NCBI GenBank assembly: GCA_034766995.1
Contig: CM068315.1
Coordinates: forward strand, 51,065,162 to 51,129,161
Direction of reading: 5' to 3'
Length of the DNA stretch: 64,000 bases
Source: Acanthacorydalis orientalis
Taxonomy: Eukaryota > Arthropoda > Insecta > Megaloptera > Corydalidae
The stretch's first letter is position 1. Each line of letters opens with the position of its first letter. The notes beneath the pieces were generated by a model. The model was not told where the DNA came from, did no database searches, and was given only the letters and a program-made list of their open reading frames with translations. The position numbers and the translations under genes are program-made. Below are positions 26,146 through 38,630 of the stretch, piece after piece.

Positions 26146-26554
26146 GTGTGTGTAGTTTTTAGCATAGAACATGTTTCATGGCATATTCAATGATAGAGAG
26201 AGATGGGATTATTTCTAAATACTTAATATTTATTTTATTCTACTTATCAAATAAACTAATAATTTGAAAAATTAATTATGACATTAAACTAGCATAATTC
26301 AATATTATCAAAATTACTTATATATATATATGAAGTTGTGCCTATATCTTTAATAATTATAAAATATTTAATTCATTCTACGCAAGAAATAAATCAATGT
26401 TGTGAAAAATTAAAAAGATGTATTTTAAAATGTAATACAATATCATCAAAAATACTTGTATTTGTAATTTTATTACCTTCTTGTAAGATTGACAATGGTT
26501 TACTTCTAATTTAATTAATGTTTCTCTCTCTCTTTATATACATACATATATATG

Positions 26555-26585
<31 letters not shown>

Positions 26586-29540
26586 GTGTGTGGGTAGTTT
26601 GCATGGTGCTTATTTGTGTGTATGGATTATATTAATTTTATATTTTATTAGAATATTGAAAAGTCAAGTAAAATACATGCGCTACTGCGTTATTATAATA
26701 TGAAATTAATTGAAGCTGCACAACTTTAATTGCAAAATAATCTACAATATTAATGTGTGTATATATATATATATATATATATGTCTATATACATGTGCTA
26801 GAAACTTTGTAAGTAATCATATAAAAAGAATATAAAACAAGAGTTTAAAAGTTAATCACAAAAATCGATAACTTCAATCCGTGTTTAAATCAATACACGT
26901 TTAATTGCAAAGCGCTGAAAATTCCAACAGATTACAACAGAAATTGCAAAGAGCAAGTCGGAAAACGTTACTTCGATAAAGAAAAGAGTTAAAAGGAAAA
27001 TGAAGCTTTTGTTGATCAACTTCGTCCATTAAGCCTAAAATACGGAAAACAACATCTGTTTTCAACATGCGCAAGTAAAAGTTTTTTTTTACGTTAAATT
27101 TCTCTTTAGTAGTAATTCGTAAAGAATATAGAGCAAGAAAAGATCTAAGTAGAGAAATTAGTCGTACAGATTACGCAAATTTTCATTATTTTTTTTAGAT
27201 AAGTCTAAATAGTGAATTTTATTATGAACAAAAACTGAGTAAGCATCTACAATTTTAAGAAATAATTATATATATATATATAATAATTAAAAAAAGACAG
27301 AAAATAAATTCACTGGTTTAACTTAAAAATATATCTGTGTATTATATATTGAAAAAAAGAATTGAGTTTTACACATCATTTATATTTTCACTGAGCACAT
27401 TTTATTAAAGAATTTTACCTATTCTATAAAAAAGAAAACGGAATGCATACTTTCAATTCTATGATTGTATAAAGATGATAAGCGAAAAAAAAATAAAAAA
27501 TGTATCTTTAATGCTATTCTACTGTACTCAATCTACAATCTCGTGTGTATATAGCTTTCAATAAAATGTATTATTAAATTGAATACCGATTTACGATTCA
27601 ATACATAGTTGAATAAATATAAGTGATCCTAATACCAATTTTGTAGGTCACACATTTTCGCTATATGAATTCCGGGATGATCTCTTAATACTAGGAGTAT
27701 ATATTTAATAGATGTATAATTTTCATGTTATATAATATTCGCAGTCTTCAATTTATGTCTAAGATAATAGTAATAGAGAAATGGTTAAAATTAATAATAA
27801 TAGCGAAATTTTACAATAAAATTTCAAAAATTTTAAATATAAGAATTACACATTATTCAATATAATTTTTAAATTATATATTCATTAAAGAGAAATCTAT
27901 CAATTTAATTAATAACTAATTACTATATAAATATATCAGTACGTTTTAAGTAATTTATAAACAAAATCAATGAAATTATATTAAATCTTAGATATTTCTA
28001 GACTTTTTTATATAAAAAAAATGTAAAATAATAATATGTATTTATATAAAAAAAAACACACTTTAATCTTGATATTTTTTCCATTGTTAGATATCTTCCA
28101 AATCTGGTTCCAAGATCTCAGTTTCCGTGACTATTGTGAAATTGTGATAAGCTTCGAACGGAAAAACGTGCATGTTTTTATTCTACTGTTTACAAAATAT
28201 AGCCTGTAGTATACAACGTAGAAAAATACCATTCGTATTTACATTCTTATTCGAAACTTTGTATTTTTATAAGAAAAAAGAATAATTTTCAATTGTTTAT
28301 TTAGAGAAAAATATCAATATTTATTTACTAGATTATGAAATGTACGAAGCAAATTTATTTTCATAACTTTTTCGTGTTGTAAATATAAAAAAGAAAATAT
28401 ATCTTTGAATAACAAAATTATATATTACATTACTTAATTACGAACAGCTAGAAAACCACTAGAAAATCACGACGTTTTTATCAAAATGGATATCAATTTC
28501 ATTTTTATTTTAAAAAAAGTGTTTTTTCAAACATAACACAAAATGTTTATAGTTTAAAAATAAGTCCACTTTTAATGTCATTTGTAGAATACAGAATTTT
28601 GTGTGTAGATATTATTTAAATACGCATAAGTTGACAAAAGTACTAGAAAAGATTTATATATACATATTTTTAAAACTATATTTTGCATACATATATTTTT
28701 ATTCAAATAGTCTCATATAAAAATCTATCTTAATAAAATCCAGAGAAAATATTGATCAATTTAAGTCACCAAATCTCGATATTAAACGATTTGGACACAT
28801 ATAATTTTAAAACGCATTAATTTTCTTAGCAGTGTGGGCTGTAATATTATTTAGTTTTAATATATTATTTCTCTTTAATATTAAACAATCTGTGTGTTTA
28901 AATAACTAAATACAAGCGTCTATAAATTATAAAAATGATCCGCTGGTTTTCAAACAATTCTTATAAAAACACATTAATTATAAAACGAACTATATCTAAC
29001 TTACTTTCATAACTTTTGTATTTACGATAGTTTTTCAGAATAGAGACTACATAGCAACTGTATACAATAGAAGTTTATTAATGATACTATCATACTAAAA
29101 ATGCCAAATAAGATAAATCGGCAAATGAAAATATTTATACGTTATATATTTTAGTAGATGTATAAAGGAAAGGCTACAAACTTTATAATATATCGAAGAG
29201 GCATATAGAAATATAGTTAATAAGACATATGAACATATTTTTGTGAATGTAAATATAATAACTTATAGAAACTGTGATAAAGAAAGGAGGGAAGTGAAAT
29301 TTCAATGTTTGTAATATATTTTCCGAATGTATACGAACTACATTTAGCACGAAGTATTTAATCAACATATAAAAGTTTCTAATATCTCAAAACAACATTC
29401 AAACAGATCAAAACAATTTCAAGTTAAATTAATATTCAACAAAAAGTTGCAAGTTTAATAGGATATTCTAACAGTTTACCATACCCAACATTTATATAAC
29501 GTTACACAAACAATTATTACAATCCAGTTTGTCAATTATA
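25010..29540. other. AT-rich gene-free stretch
   Basis: Short frames only. TA arrays lie at about 26108-26142, 26543-26575 and 26759-26782. A GC-richer patch at 26890-27080 is A-rich in codons but is interrupted by stops in all frames. Confidence 0.55.
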
Positions 29541-29754
29541 ACGATTATGGTTACTAAGACGCGTCGCTCTAAACTTCGACTTTAAATTAACGAACATACC
29601 AAGACTCTAAATTAATAAGAACCCCCTTAGTTCGCTTTCCATCCCGTGAATAACGTCAAAGCTGCGCCGTGATTAATGACAAAATGTGTCTGCAATATTT
29701 TCTAATCGTAAGAAGAAACTGTGTTCGAGTCCACGCCTACAAGACTTTTTTCAG

Positions 29755-29818
29755 GATATGTCTCTTGATTCTCTGATTTAATTATGTTTTCAAGAACATT
29801 TTATCGAGAAGAACACAT
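29755..29818 (+). other. Candidate splice-flanked exon (64 nt)
   Basis: An acceptor (GACTTTTTTCAG) and a consensus donor (CAT|GTAAGTT) enclose 64 nt. All frames entering from the left are stopped. A start within it (MFSRTFYREEH) is open to the donor, so a 5'-UTR-plus-start exon is possible. The 200 bp upstream are CpG-containing (ACGCGTCG near 29560) and might be a promoter. Weak evidence overall. Confidence 0.25.
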
Positions 29819-29936
29819 GTAAGTTTATATTTTCAGCATATAATAAATTATAATTAAACCATTATAGTACATTCTTTTAAATCATAATAATTGATTGAGA
29901 TAATTGTATTAGTTTCTTCAAATACTTTAGATCCAA

Positions 29937-29959
29937 ATATATATATATATATATATATA
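29937..29959. repeat. (TA)n array at left edge of a mariner derivative
   Basis: A TA array that directly abuts the element at 29960-30451. Its partner array lies at 30452-30471. Confidence 0.9.
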
Positions 29960-30451
29960 AATTTGGTTTTATATAAAATGACTCTCTATTAACGAAAAAA
30001 ATGGAATAAATTTTCAAATTTTCAAAACATTCCTCACAATTTTGTATATCTTTGTTCTGTCCCTCTGGTAACAGACGAATCTCTTGTCAAAAAAAGATGG
30101 AGCCTTTAAGTCGATGAAGTTGTAATGCATTTTCAGACCTCCATCGCTGCTTTAGCATTTTTTGCATGTTCCATACATCACAACACCTTTTTCCAAAGCT
30201 AAAGAAATTATTTCCGTGGCTTCAAAAGTATTTTCTTCAAATGAAATGCGAAAAGTATGTAAAGTCAAGTTACTGCTTTTCGGACGCCATCGTGTTCATT
30301 ACTGTTTGTTAGGTTATGGCAGCTACTTGGAAAAGATATATAGTGTTTTTAAATATTTAAGTTGGCATTTCAAAATCGTACGAAAAAATATTTAAATTTA
30401 AAACAGAGTTATGATTGATTCAATTTAAAGAAACAGAATAATTGGCACATC
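29960..30451 (-). mobile_element. Non-autonomous, internally deleted mariner (copy B)
   Basis: This 492-bp unit lies exactly between two TA arrays and aligns, inverted, with the element at 5445-5935. Its left tip AATTTGGTTTTATATAAAAT resembles the terminal sequences at 2670 and 5920. It has the same N-terminus-to-C-terminus deletion as copy A. Insertion into a TA array fits the TA target of the Tc1/mariner superfamily. Confidence 0.65.
30000..30290 (-). pseudogene. Mariner transposase remnant, catalytic core deleted
   Basis: From ATG 30290 the minus strand reads MASEKQ, a stop, then FEATEIISLALEKGVVMYGT, matching the N-terminal helix region of mariner transposases (compare ...KICxVYGEGVV...). 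It then passes directly to a C-terminal FFDKRF/LLPEG-type ending. The codons for the two catalytic aspartates and the 34-residue spacer are missing. Several stops make it dead. Confidence 0.55.
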
Positions 30452-30471
30452 ATATATATATATATATATAA
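30452..30471. repeat. (TA)n array at right edge of a mariner derivative
   Basis: Partner of the array at 29937-29959. The two were probably one array before insertion. Confidence 0.85.
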
Positions 30472-30479
30472 TCGAACAA

Positions 30480-31834
30480 AAATATTAAAATGAAAAATAT
30501 TTTTTACATAAATAAACAAATAATAAAATATAAATGTCCGTAGTTTAATCTGTTTCAGCAGCCATCACAAAATATTTGTTCAATTAAATATTTTATTTTC
30601 TACAAAATATTATTTAGTATGAATTGTTAAAGGTTTAATACAAATTCGTTGTTAGTTGTGAAGTAATATAATGATGGATTTGAAAAGGTTTTACATATGT
30701 TCTATAAACATTTGTTTTAAACTCTATATTAAAGTACAGTTCAATATTGAAACGTATTCCCATTTTATGTATATTTTTATACCTTTGTAACATTTTTTAC
30801 TTTCCTTTTGAAACTATTCTTTTATTTCATTTTTAGATTTTAAAATAAAATATTGCATTTTTAAATAAATGTAAATTCATTACTGAAAATAGGTTAAGTT
30901 CATATTAAACAGTAATATTAAAAGCATCTACTATTGAAAATATGTATTTAAAAGATTAATATATTGAATGGAGCAAAATTATTTTTAGTATAGTATATAA
31001 TATTATAATCTTTATTAAAACAAATAAATATCGTGTGCTTAAATTTTACAATATAAAAATAATTTTGAAAAATCATTTTTTTTTAAATAATATATTTAGC
31101 TTATTTTATTTCCTATAAAATCATTTTTGTGCAGAATTTAATATATTATATATATATATATATATATACATTATTTATTATTTTTATACTGTTTATTTAA
31201 AATTATGTTCGAAATAATAAGTATTATTTGCTAAATTACAAGGAAAAAATAAAAATTAATAAAATATATGGAATACTGTTAGCAATTAAAATGTTATTCA
31301 TTATATTACTTTGAATATATCTACAAGTATAATTTTAAATAAAACAAGTTCATATAAAAATTGTCATAAAATATAAACTAATAAAATTAAAAATATCAAA
31401 ATGTTAAATAATTTAATAAATTTTCTCTATTATTGTTTAATTTAAAATACAATTAATAATTAGAGATTAGTTGATGTGGAAAGCAATGTCTTTCTTATTT
31501 TAATGAGAGAAACTGGATTATAATAAAAAAAATGAAAATAACTAGTTAACTATTTTCTATACAATTGATTAAAAAATGTAATACGGAGTGTGTAACATGC
31601 ATTGCAATACTCTTTATCCGGGAAAATTTTCGTTGAACAAAATCCATTACTATCAATCACTTCCAAAGCTTACATGTAATGCACTTTAGATCGAAAAACC
31701 AGGCCATGTCTCAATCCAAAAACCTCGGTTATTGGAAAGTGTTAGATCGTATATACGAACAATAATTTAAATTTCAATAAAATATAATAAAATGACATTT
31801 TAATTAAAATAATAAACAAAAACATATATTAAAA

Positions 31835-31885
<51 letters not shown>

Positions 31886-32226
31886 TGTATATATGTATAT
31901 GCAAATATATTATGTATAAATGGATTTTGTTATACACATATTAATATAATAATTAAATTTATATGAAAGTATGAAATAGTTAATTATACAGTAAATTAGT
32001 AGCTAAATGTCAAAAATGCATAATAAAATCGAAAATGTACACAAACAAATTTTATCACGGCCAAATTATTTCAAGCGTGAAATATAAATAATAAATAAAC
32101 CCAGACAATATAATTCATAATAAAAATATTTGGGGACATTTTTCATAAATACAATATTATTCATTATTATTTGATAATGTTATTTACATTGTATTAATAT
32201 TACTATTTACTTTTACAATTATGTTT

Positions 32227-32230
<4 letters not shown>
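30480..32230. other. AT-rich gene-free stretch
   Basis: Stops in all frames, with TA arrays at 31145-31168 and 31841-31882. A slightly GC-richer patch at 31560-31760 shows no frame or repeat that I recognise. Confidence 0.55.
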
Positions 32231-32234
<4 letters not shown>

Positions 32235-32294
<60 letters not shown>

Positions 32295-32295
32295 T

Positions 32296-32327
<32 letters not shown>

Positions 32328-32328
32328 A
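32235..32328. repeat. Long compound (TA)n/(CA)n array
   Basis: A TA run (about 32235-32293), an ACTCACACACACA bridge and a second TA run. Confidence 0.95.
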
Positions 32329-32852
32329 ATGTGTGTGTATATGCATGTTTAAAGTCATTTTTCATAATGAATATTACGTTAATAATATTTTTTACAAGCT
32401 AATTTTAATGTGAATATATTGAAAAATAAATGACTGTATACCACTTGTGAAAGTAGTATTATTGTTATAGCATGTATCGGGAAAGTCACAGACAAGCCAG
32501 CAAGATATTCCATGAGAACTATGATAAAAACAAAGCAATCGCAATTTATTCACTGTGTCTAGTCTGTTTAAAGACAATTGATAATTCTTGGAATAAAACT
32601 ACTTGAAAAATAAACTATCTGAACAATTTAAATAAACAGAACTAAAAATAAATTTGTATGGTAGTACGTAGATATATGGATACAAATTTTAATATTTTAT
32701 TTTTTTTTGTATTTAATAAGTAATTTTAATAAGATTTCTATCAGTCAAATTCATCCCTTGATTTTAAACAATACCCAATAAATAAAATGTGCACATATTA
32801 GTTTAATATACAAGAAATTGTTAATAAACATATTTTAATACATTAAAAATAA

Positions 32853-32856
<4 letters not shown>

Positions 32857-32894
<38 letters not shown>
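32857..32894. repeat. (TA)n array at left edge of a palindromic MITE
   Basis: The TA run ends at the first base of the MITE called at 32895-33102. Confidence 0.9.
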
Positions 32895-32899
<5 letters not shown>

Positions 32900-33102
32900 A
32901 TTCGATTTATACTACTCACTTAGAAAAATTAAAAGTGGGTGCAGGGGTTAAGAAAAGTCATATTATTTTTTATTTAGTATTTTAGTTCAATTTAATATTA
33001 AAATACAATTAAATTAAAATACTAAATGGGGAATAACATGCTTTTTTATTTTTTGTGTTTTTTTTTAATACTTTCGTGCAGAAGCCTTAGTTGAATCACC
33101 CC
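32895..33102. mobile_element. 208-bp fully palindromic MITE
   Basis: The whole unit folds back on itself about position 32999. Outer tips: GGGTAATTCGATTTA against GGGGTGATTCAACTA (complement of the right end). Inner arms: ATTTAGTATTTTAGTTCAAT against ATTTAGTATTTTAATTTAAT. TA arrays abut both ends, consistent with a TA target. It carries no coding capacity. Such foldback elements can be transcribed into long hairpins, but nothing here shows that happening. Confidence 0.75.
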
Positions 33103-33128
33103 TATATATATATATATATATATATATA
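33103..33128. repeat. (TA)n array at right edge of a palindromic MITE
   Basis: The TA run starts immediately after the MITE and is followed by a short (CA)n stretch. Confidence 0.9.
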
Positions 33129-33899
33129 CATGCACACACACACACATACAAATAAACGTTAATAAATGCATGTTTATATGTATGCTTGTCTGTACATAAA
33201 CATATATCAATATATAAACACATGTATATTTATAGTCCCTAAAGGCAAATACACAAAGATAAATATTTAACGAATACATGCATGAACCACTGGCAGTCTA
33301 ATAATTTTTCCATACGAATATATTTCGATTTAGGCAAGCTTTGCGAGCACTGCTGACGGAATTTTAAATTTATGCACCCGAAATGTGCAAAAGCATATAT
33401 ATTTTCTTCAAAGTTTGAAACGGTAGTTGATCATCGGGTACCAATGGTCAATGCGTGAAAATAAATTGTCTACAAAATTTTTTTTCATGTACAATTTAAT
33501 GGTATACGTTTTGTTTATAAATCATTATCAAATGGGAAAAAATATGGAAATGGTGAATGGGAAGTATGTAATAAAAATGATTTTTATTTTTCTTTAATAA
33601 ATATATTTTTAACTGTATATATATATATAATACGTGTAGCTAATGAAATTCCGTTATTCATTGAAAGAAAAAGAAATCAATCACCGATACATATCAATCA
33701 ATCATATTTCGTTAATGATACAGAATCTTGTTTTATTTGTTCCACATGAACATAAAATCAACTATATTTACTTTTTAACAAGACATTATTTACGCGTGAC
33801 TGAAACAATATGACATTCGTTTATTGGACTGGCATCATCATTAACATTAGATCAAAGTCAGCAACAACGGATATGTACATATATGTCGCACGATATGTG

Positions 33900-34230
33900 G
33901 CATTAAACGTAGAGGTCGATGCTGACTTATGACTCCTCTTAATATGTGGCTGAAAATCGCATGCGAACGGTTCGTGGGAGCATGGCAGAGACTTGAACTT
34001 CACCCTGTCCTACATTCGTCTTACCCGTCGGCCCCTCCATCACACTAGCATCGGCGCGCGCTAGTAAACGGCGACCCATCTGTCATTTAGGAATTATTGG
34101 TCCCATTTGGCCAATTTGCTCCTAACGCGGAATCGAACCAACGACGTGGCATGTAATGACGGGAGATGAAGCCAAGCGGAAGACTAGCACTAACAGCAGC
34201 AGCCGCTTCGGTTGAATACAGCAGGTGATA
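33900..34230 (-). mobile_element. tRNA-like SINE candidate
   Basis: This is one of the most GC-rich stretches of the window. On the minus strand it contains GGTTCGATTCC (34139-34129), an exact RNA polymerase III B-box. About 50 nt upstream lies a weak A-box-like TTAGTGCTAGTC. About 200 bp of tRNA-unrelated GC-rich body follows. An intact tRNA cannot be folded around it, which argues for a SINE head or tRNA pseudogene. No poly-A tail or target duplication was found. Confidence 0.4.
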
Positions 34231-34790
34231 AGTGGGATACTGTACTAAAGGATCGACTATTTTAATTATTTATTTCTACAGCATATACGTGATTAATTCT
34301 TTAAAATGCTCAAGTATCCATTTTTATCTTCAACAACCAAAAATTCGATATATATATATATTTATTAAAAAAAAATAAATCTATTTACTGAAATATTTTA
34401 ACTTAGAATTAATCTCAATATTTATATAATTAAATTATTATAAAAAAAATTAAGTAACAACTAGAAAATAACTTCTCATTTTTTAATAAAAAAATAACAA
34501 AAATAAAAAAAATGATTTTAAATTTCAAACATTTATTACAGAAACAGATATTTCAAAGATCGTTTTCATTATATTTACAAAAAAAAATATTTTGAATATT
34601 ATTTGAATATATTATACTAATTATTCACTATTGTAAAAATTGAAATTTATAAATAATATTAATTAGTGTGTGGTATTTTACCACGCATAATATTTGAGTT
34701 TTACAAATAAAAATTGTAAATCTTTTTATATTTGTACAAAAATATTATTTTCAATATTCGTATAAATACAATAGAAAGGTTCACACACAA

Positions 34791-34797
<7 letters not shown>

Positions 34798-34830
<33 letters not shown>
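34798..34830. repeat. (TA)n microsatellite
   Basis: A TA array of about 33 bases. Confidence 0.95.
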
Positions 34831-34832
<2 letters not shown>

Positions 34833-35450
34833 CTGTCAAAAAGAAAGTAATGACCAATAAAAAACAGAGTACTGGATTTGTGACCTAAAGATATGAACGG
34901 TCAAAAGGAAGATCAAGATCTAAGATGGGAATACTAGATTTGAAAATTTGTCGGTCAAACATAAAAAGAAAATTTGATGATAAAACGAACAAAATAAAGA
35001 TCGTTTTTGTTAAAAGTATCTTTATCTAGCTTATTGTCTGACTTTTTTGCTTTTATATATATATATATATATGACATTTTAGTCAATTTAAAATTATTAA
35101 GATTTTAAAATTGTATTGAAGTACATAAATATAATTTATATTGTCTTTGTTCCTTATTGAATCAGTTTTAAATTTATTGGTGTGAAAAAAAATGTTTTTC
35201 AGATTTTCATTTAATACTTTCAGTTCTAGTTTAAATCCGTAATATAATAATTTTGCTCTATCTAAATATTAAATGAAATACGAATTGACTGGAAAATAAT
35301 TAATATTTACTTTCGGTGCCTTCTTCACGATGTATGTATTTATTTTAGGTTCTTTATTTTATTTAATGTACTGTTATCAACTAAGTTTTAAATAATATAT
35401 AACATTGTATTTTTTTATAATTTTATTTCTTTGTATGAAACAAATTATCA

Positions 35451-35455
<5 letters not shown>

Positions 35456-35485
<30 letters not shown>
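35456..35485. repeat. (TA)n array beside a Helitron-like element
   Basis: TA run separated from the Helitron-like 3' end by CACA only. Confidence 0.9.
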
Positions 35486-35489
<4 letters not shown>

Positions 35490-35490
<1 letters not shown>

Positions 35491-35639
35491 TAGAAGGCTT
35501 CGCCTCCTACTCGCTACGCTCACCAAACTCCGGGTTTTCTGCGCTCACCCACTTGCCAATTATAATTATGTACATGTAACCAAATTAAACAATAAACATA
35601 TTTGGGTATCAGTTCAAATAAATAAGTCGACGTCATGGA
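35490..35639 (-). mobile_element. Helitron-like non-autonomous element (150 bp)
   Basis: On the minus strand it begins with TC (TCCATGACGTCGAC) after an A. It ends with a GC hairpin, GGAGGCGAAGCCTTC, running straight into CTAG followed by T. These are the classic Helitron marks: 5' TC, a 3' hairpin, a CTRR terminus and A/T insertion without target duplication. It aligns along its length with the plus-strand copy at 45039-45198. There is no Rep or helicase coding, so it is a short derivative that needs an autonomous partner. Confidence 0.6.
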
Positions 35640-35650
35640 TTTATACATAT

Positions 35651-35652
35651 AC

Positions 35653-35708
<56 letters not shown>
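35651..35708. repeat. (TA)n microsatellite
   Basis: A TA array of about 58 bases lying to the 5' side of the Helitron-like element. Confidence 0.95.
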
Positions 35709-35713
<5 letters not shown>

Positions 35714-36288
35714 GTAGATGTCTATATAAACATTTGCGCAGATTATTTTTTACAACATGTTGTTTTATAAAGTTTTTTGTGGATAATTTCAATTATCTAT
35801 CTATATATATATATATACACATCCAAACAGAGTTACATACTTTACTCAATTTATTATTTAAATATGAAATGGGGGACAAGTGTTTGAGTTTTGTTGAAAT
35901 ATATATAATTTTTATCATGTTAGTTAAGTATCATATTAATTATTGATTTGGATCTATTTAAACAGTGGATAAAATTGATAAAGACATCCTGTTTTATTTC
36001 AGTATAATATCTTAAGACAATATAAATATATCTGATATTTGTGCTTTTTATTGCATTATTTAAATTTTCAAATTTCAAGAGATAAGGAAAATGTTATATA
36101 TTCCCTTTTTTGTATTTCATTAATATATTCTGATGGTTATTTTCAATATGTGAAAAAAAATATTTTCTAAAATTCAACGGAATTAAATTTCCATATTTTA
36201 TTAACTTATTAGTTCGAGATCAATATAGTATCATTTTTAGTTATTTTCAGTCAATATATGCACGTATTAGGTAATATTTGAAATGAAT

Positions 36289-36305
<17 letters not shown>

Positions 36306-36357
<52 letters not shown>
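36306..36357. repeat. (TA)n microsatellite with (CA)n head
   Basis: A CA run (from about 36290) followed by TA runs. It bounds the left side of the GC-richer segment ending near 36880. Confidence 0.93.
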
Positions 36358-36360
<3 letters not shown>

Positions 36361-36886
36361 ATGTACACGTTAAATAACGAAATGAGAATTGAATACTTCA
36401 TGATCCGAATACCGATCAAAAATTATTGATGATTGATATTTTCCATGAAGAATGTATACGATATTTATTTAGCGAAATAATATAGTGGATATAGGATTCC
36501 AAGTATTTGAAACCATCAAAGCGTTAAAGCTGTTTGCGGCTTGATGCCATCACGCATGATAGCGCTCTACTAAAATAGTGGATAGCTCGAATGTTTAGCT
36601 GTAAAGTATAAACCAATGCGCACTGGTGTTCGCTATTATAACCTGCAGCCGTCAACCCGCAAAGATTAAACGCGCACTCGAAAAAAATACAAAAAAAACT
36701 AGGGGATAAATGATGGTGGCGCATTTTCCCATCCATAAATGTTGAACACAAAAAAAATGTATGAAGCGGTCCTAAACGGTCTCTTGTACTTTTTAAACGC
36801 TGGCGATGTGAAAATTTATAGTATAATGAAAGTACGCGAAAATGTGTTTTAACATTGTAGAATTCATAAAATTTGATCGAGTCATA
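36358..36886. other. GC-richer segment bounded by TA arrays, unidentified
   Basis: About 530 bp lie between two TA/CA arrays. The part at 36520-36860 has clearly higher GC and several CpGs (for example near 36537, 36552 and 36670). A minus-strand frame of 156 codons spans it (36994-36524). It begins in the TA/CA array as low complexity, then reads varied sequence such as RLKSTRDRLGPLHTF, with no domain that I know. I see no terminal inverted repeat. Its placement suggests a decayed insertion, but this is inference. Confidence 0.3.
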
Positions 36887-36888
36887 TA

Positions 36889-36892
36889 TATG

Positions 36893-36944
<52 letters not shown>
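36889..36944. repeat. (CA)n-(TA)n microsatellite
   Basis: A CA run (36893-36916) followed by a TA run to 36944. Confidence 0.95.
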
Positions 36945-36948
<4 letters not shown>

Positions 36949-37079
36949 AATTGCTAATAAATTGTATGACTAAATTAGGAATAAAATTAATCATTGATTT
37001 TGATGGTAATATAATAATGATTATCGATTTTAGATTTTATAAATTTATAACAGTCATAGTTACTTTACATTATATATAA

Positions 37080-37980
37080 TAATATAGAAACTCATTTAGT
37101 ATTTTTAGATAATCACTTTTTTTAGATTTTCTACACAAATATGATACTGGCTGGATTCTTACTTATGAAAAAGAATTTTTCTATCCAATTTAATAACGGT
37201 TAGAAGTTTATTGTTTCTACTAACAGGTTCGATTTTCGTTAGGTTTAGTTATATTTGAACTTTGAGTTCAAAATTTACCAAAAATTCACATAGAAAAATA
37301 AACGAGGTACATATAAAAGCAATATAATGGAAAATGATTACCAAGCTACCATATCAATTGAATGAGAAGTTTCTATATTTATGAATCAATTTAATATGTT
37401 CATAAAGTGTTTAAAAATTAAGCTCAGATCAAATTATAATTTATTCTTAGTTATTGAAAACATTTTAAAGTAGAATTTTAAGTATAGTACGAAATAAGTA
37501 GTACAGGATTTGAAATTTGAATGAAAATACTTTTATAACATGTAATTTTTTATAAGTCTATCTAAAATTATTTTTTTATTTTTGCTTATTAGAATAATAT
37601 TGTACTTGTTGTCATATTAGATTTCATCATGCACAGAAATAAATTAATGTAAACTGTAAGATTGTATTTAAAGTGAGTGCATAAAATTGAAAAAAAAATA
37701 TCATGATATTTATTCAATTTTGTTAGAAAGATATTAATTTCAATATGTATTTTACTAGTTGTTTGATTAAATACTGCATTTAAATTAACAAATAATATTT
37801 AAAAATAACATTTAAATTTCAATAAATCGATATAAACGGAATGATAAAAAAATGTTTATAAAACATGTTTTATAAAAAATTTAAATATAATTTATATTTC
37901 TTATATCATTTTACTAAGATAATATAAAGTACACATGTGAACTGGTTCACATAAATAAATAGACTTAAGTATAATCGAAA
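37080..37980. other. AT-rich DNA, nothing identified
   Basis: Stops in all frames and no repeat or RNA signal. Confidence 0.6.
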
Positions 37981-38095
37981 TATTAGTACTTTGATAAATG
38001 AAGAACATATATATGAGAAACAGCCTTCCGAACTTATATGACAAAACAAATTTTAGTATTAGCCTGATCGATGCTTTTCACATATGTGCGCCATT

Positions 38096-38106
38096 ACACA
38101 CACACA

Positions 38107-38174
<68 letters not shown>
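38096..38174. repeat. Compound (CA)n/(TA)n array
   Basis: A CA head followed by two TA runs with an ACACATAC interruption. Confidence 0.93.
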
Positions 38175-38376
38175 GCACGCACAACTCTTTATCAAAATAA
38201 ACGTGTTTTGGATGTCTTATCTTTTATGTTATGTTTTAGATGTTCTTGTTATATATAATCGTTTATTTTTGCTCTGAAAATTATTATGAAGGTTGGGTAC
38301 GGTTCAATTCTGGAGCGTTCGGGTATAGAAAAATACGTCAAGAAAAATCGTTAAATAGTCAGTATAGGTCATATAT

Positions 38377-38380
<4 letters not shown>

Positions 38381-38451
<71 letters not shown>

Positions 38452-38461
38452 TATATATATA
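38381..38461. repeat. (TA)n array, about 80 bases
   Basis: Two TA runs joined through a TTTA step. Long alternating Tyr-Ile frames run through it on both strands. Confidence 0.95.
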
Positions 38462-38630
38462 CTAGTAAAGATACATGAACCTATACATAAAAGCAAATTT
38501 GTTTGAATATGTGGTGAATGTGAAAAATTGCGATAGTTTGACAGGTCTGTCAAAGTCTTAAGTGGTTTATTTATTATCTGGTTCACTATCAGTTTCTTGA
38601 AAAGTATTATACTATATATATATATACACA

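Noticed and set aside
34110..34210. An intact tRNA gene around the GGTTCGATTCC B-box
   Set aside because: I could not pair an acceptor stem and the A-box region departs from consensus, so only a SINE or pseudogene reading is offered.
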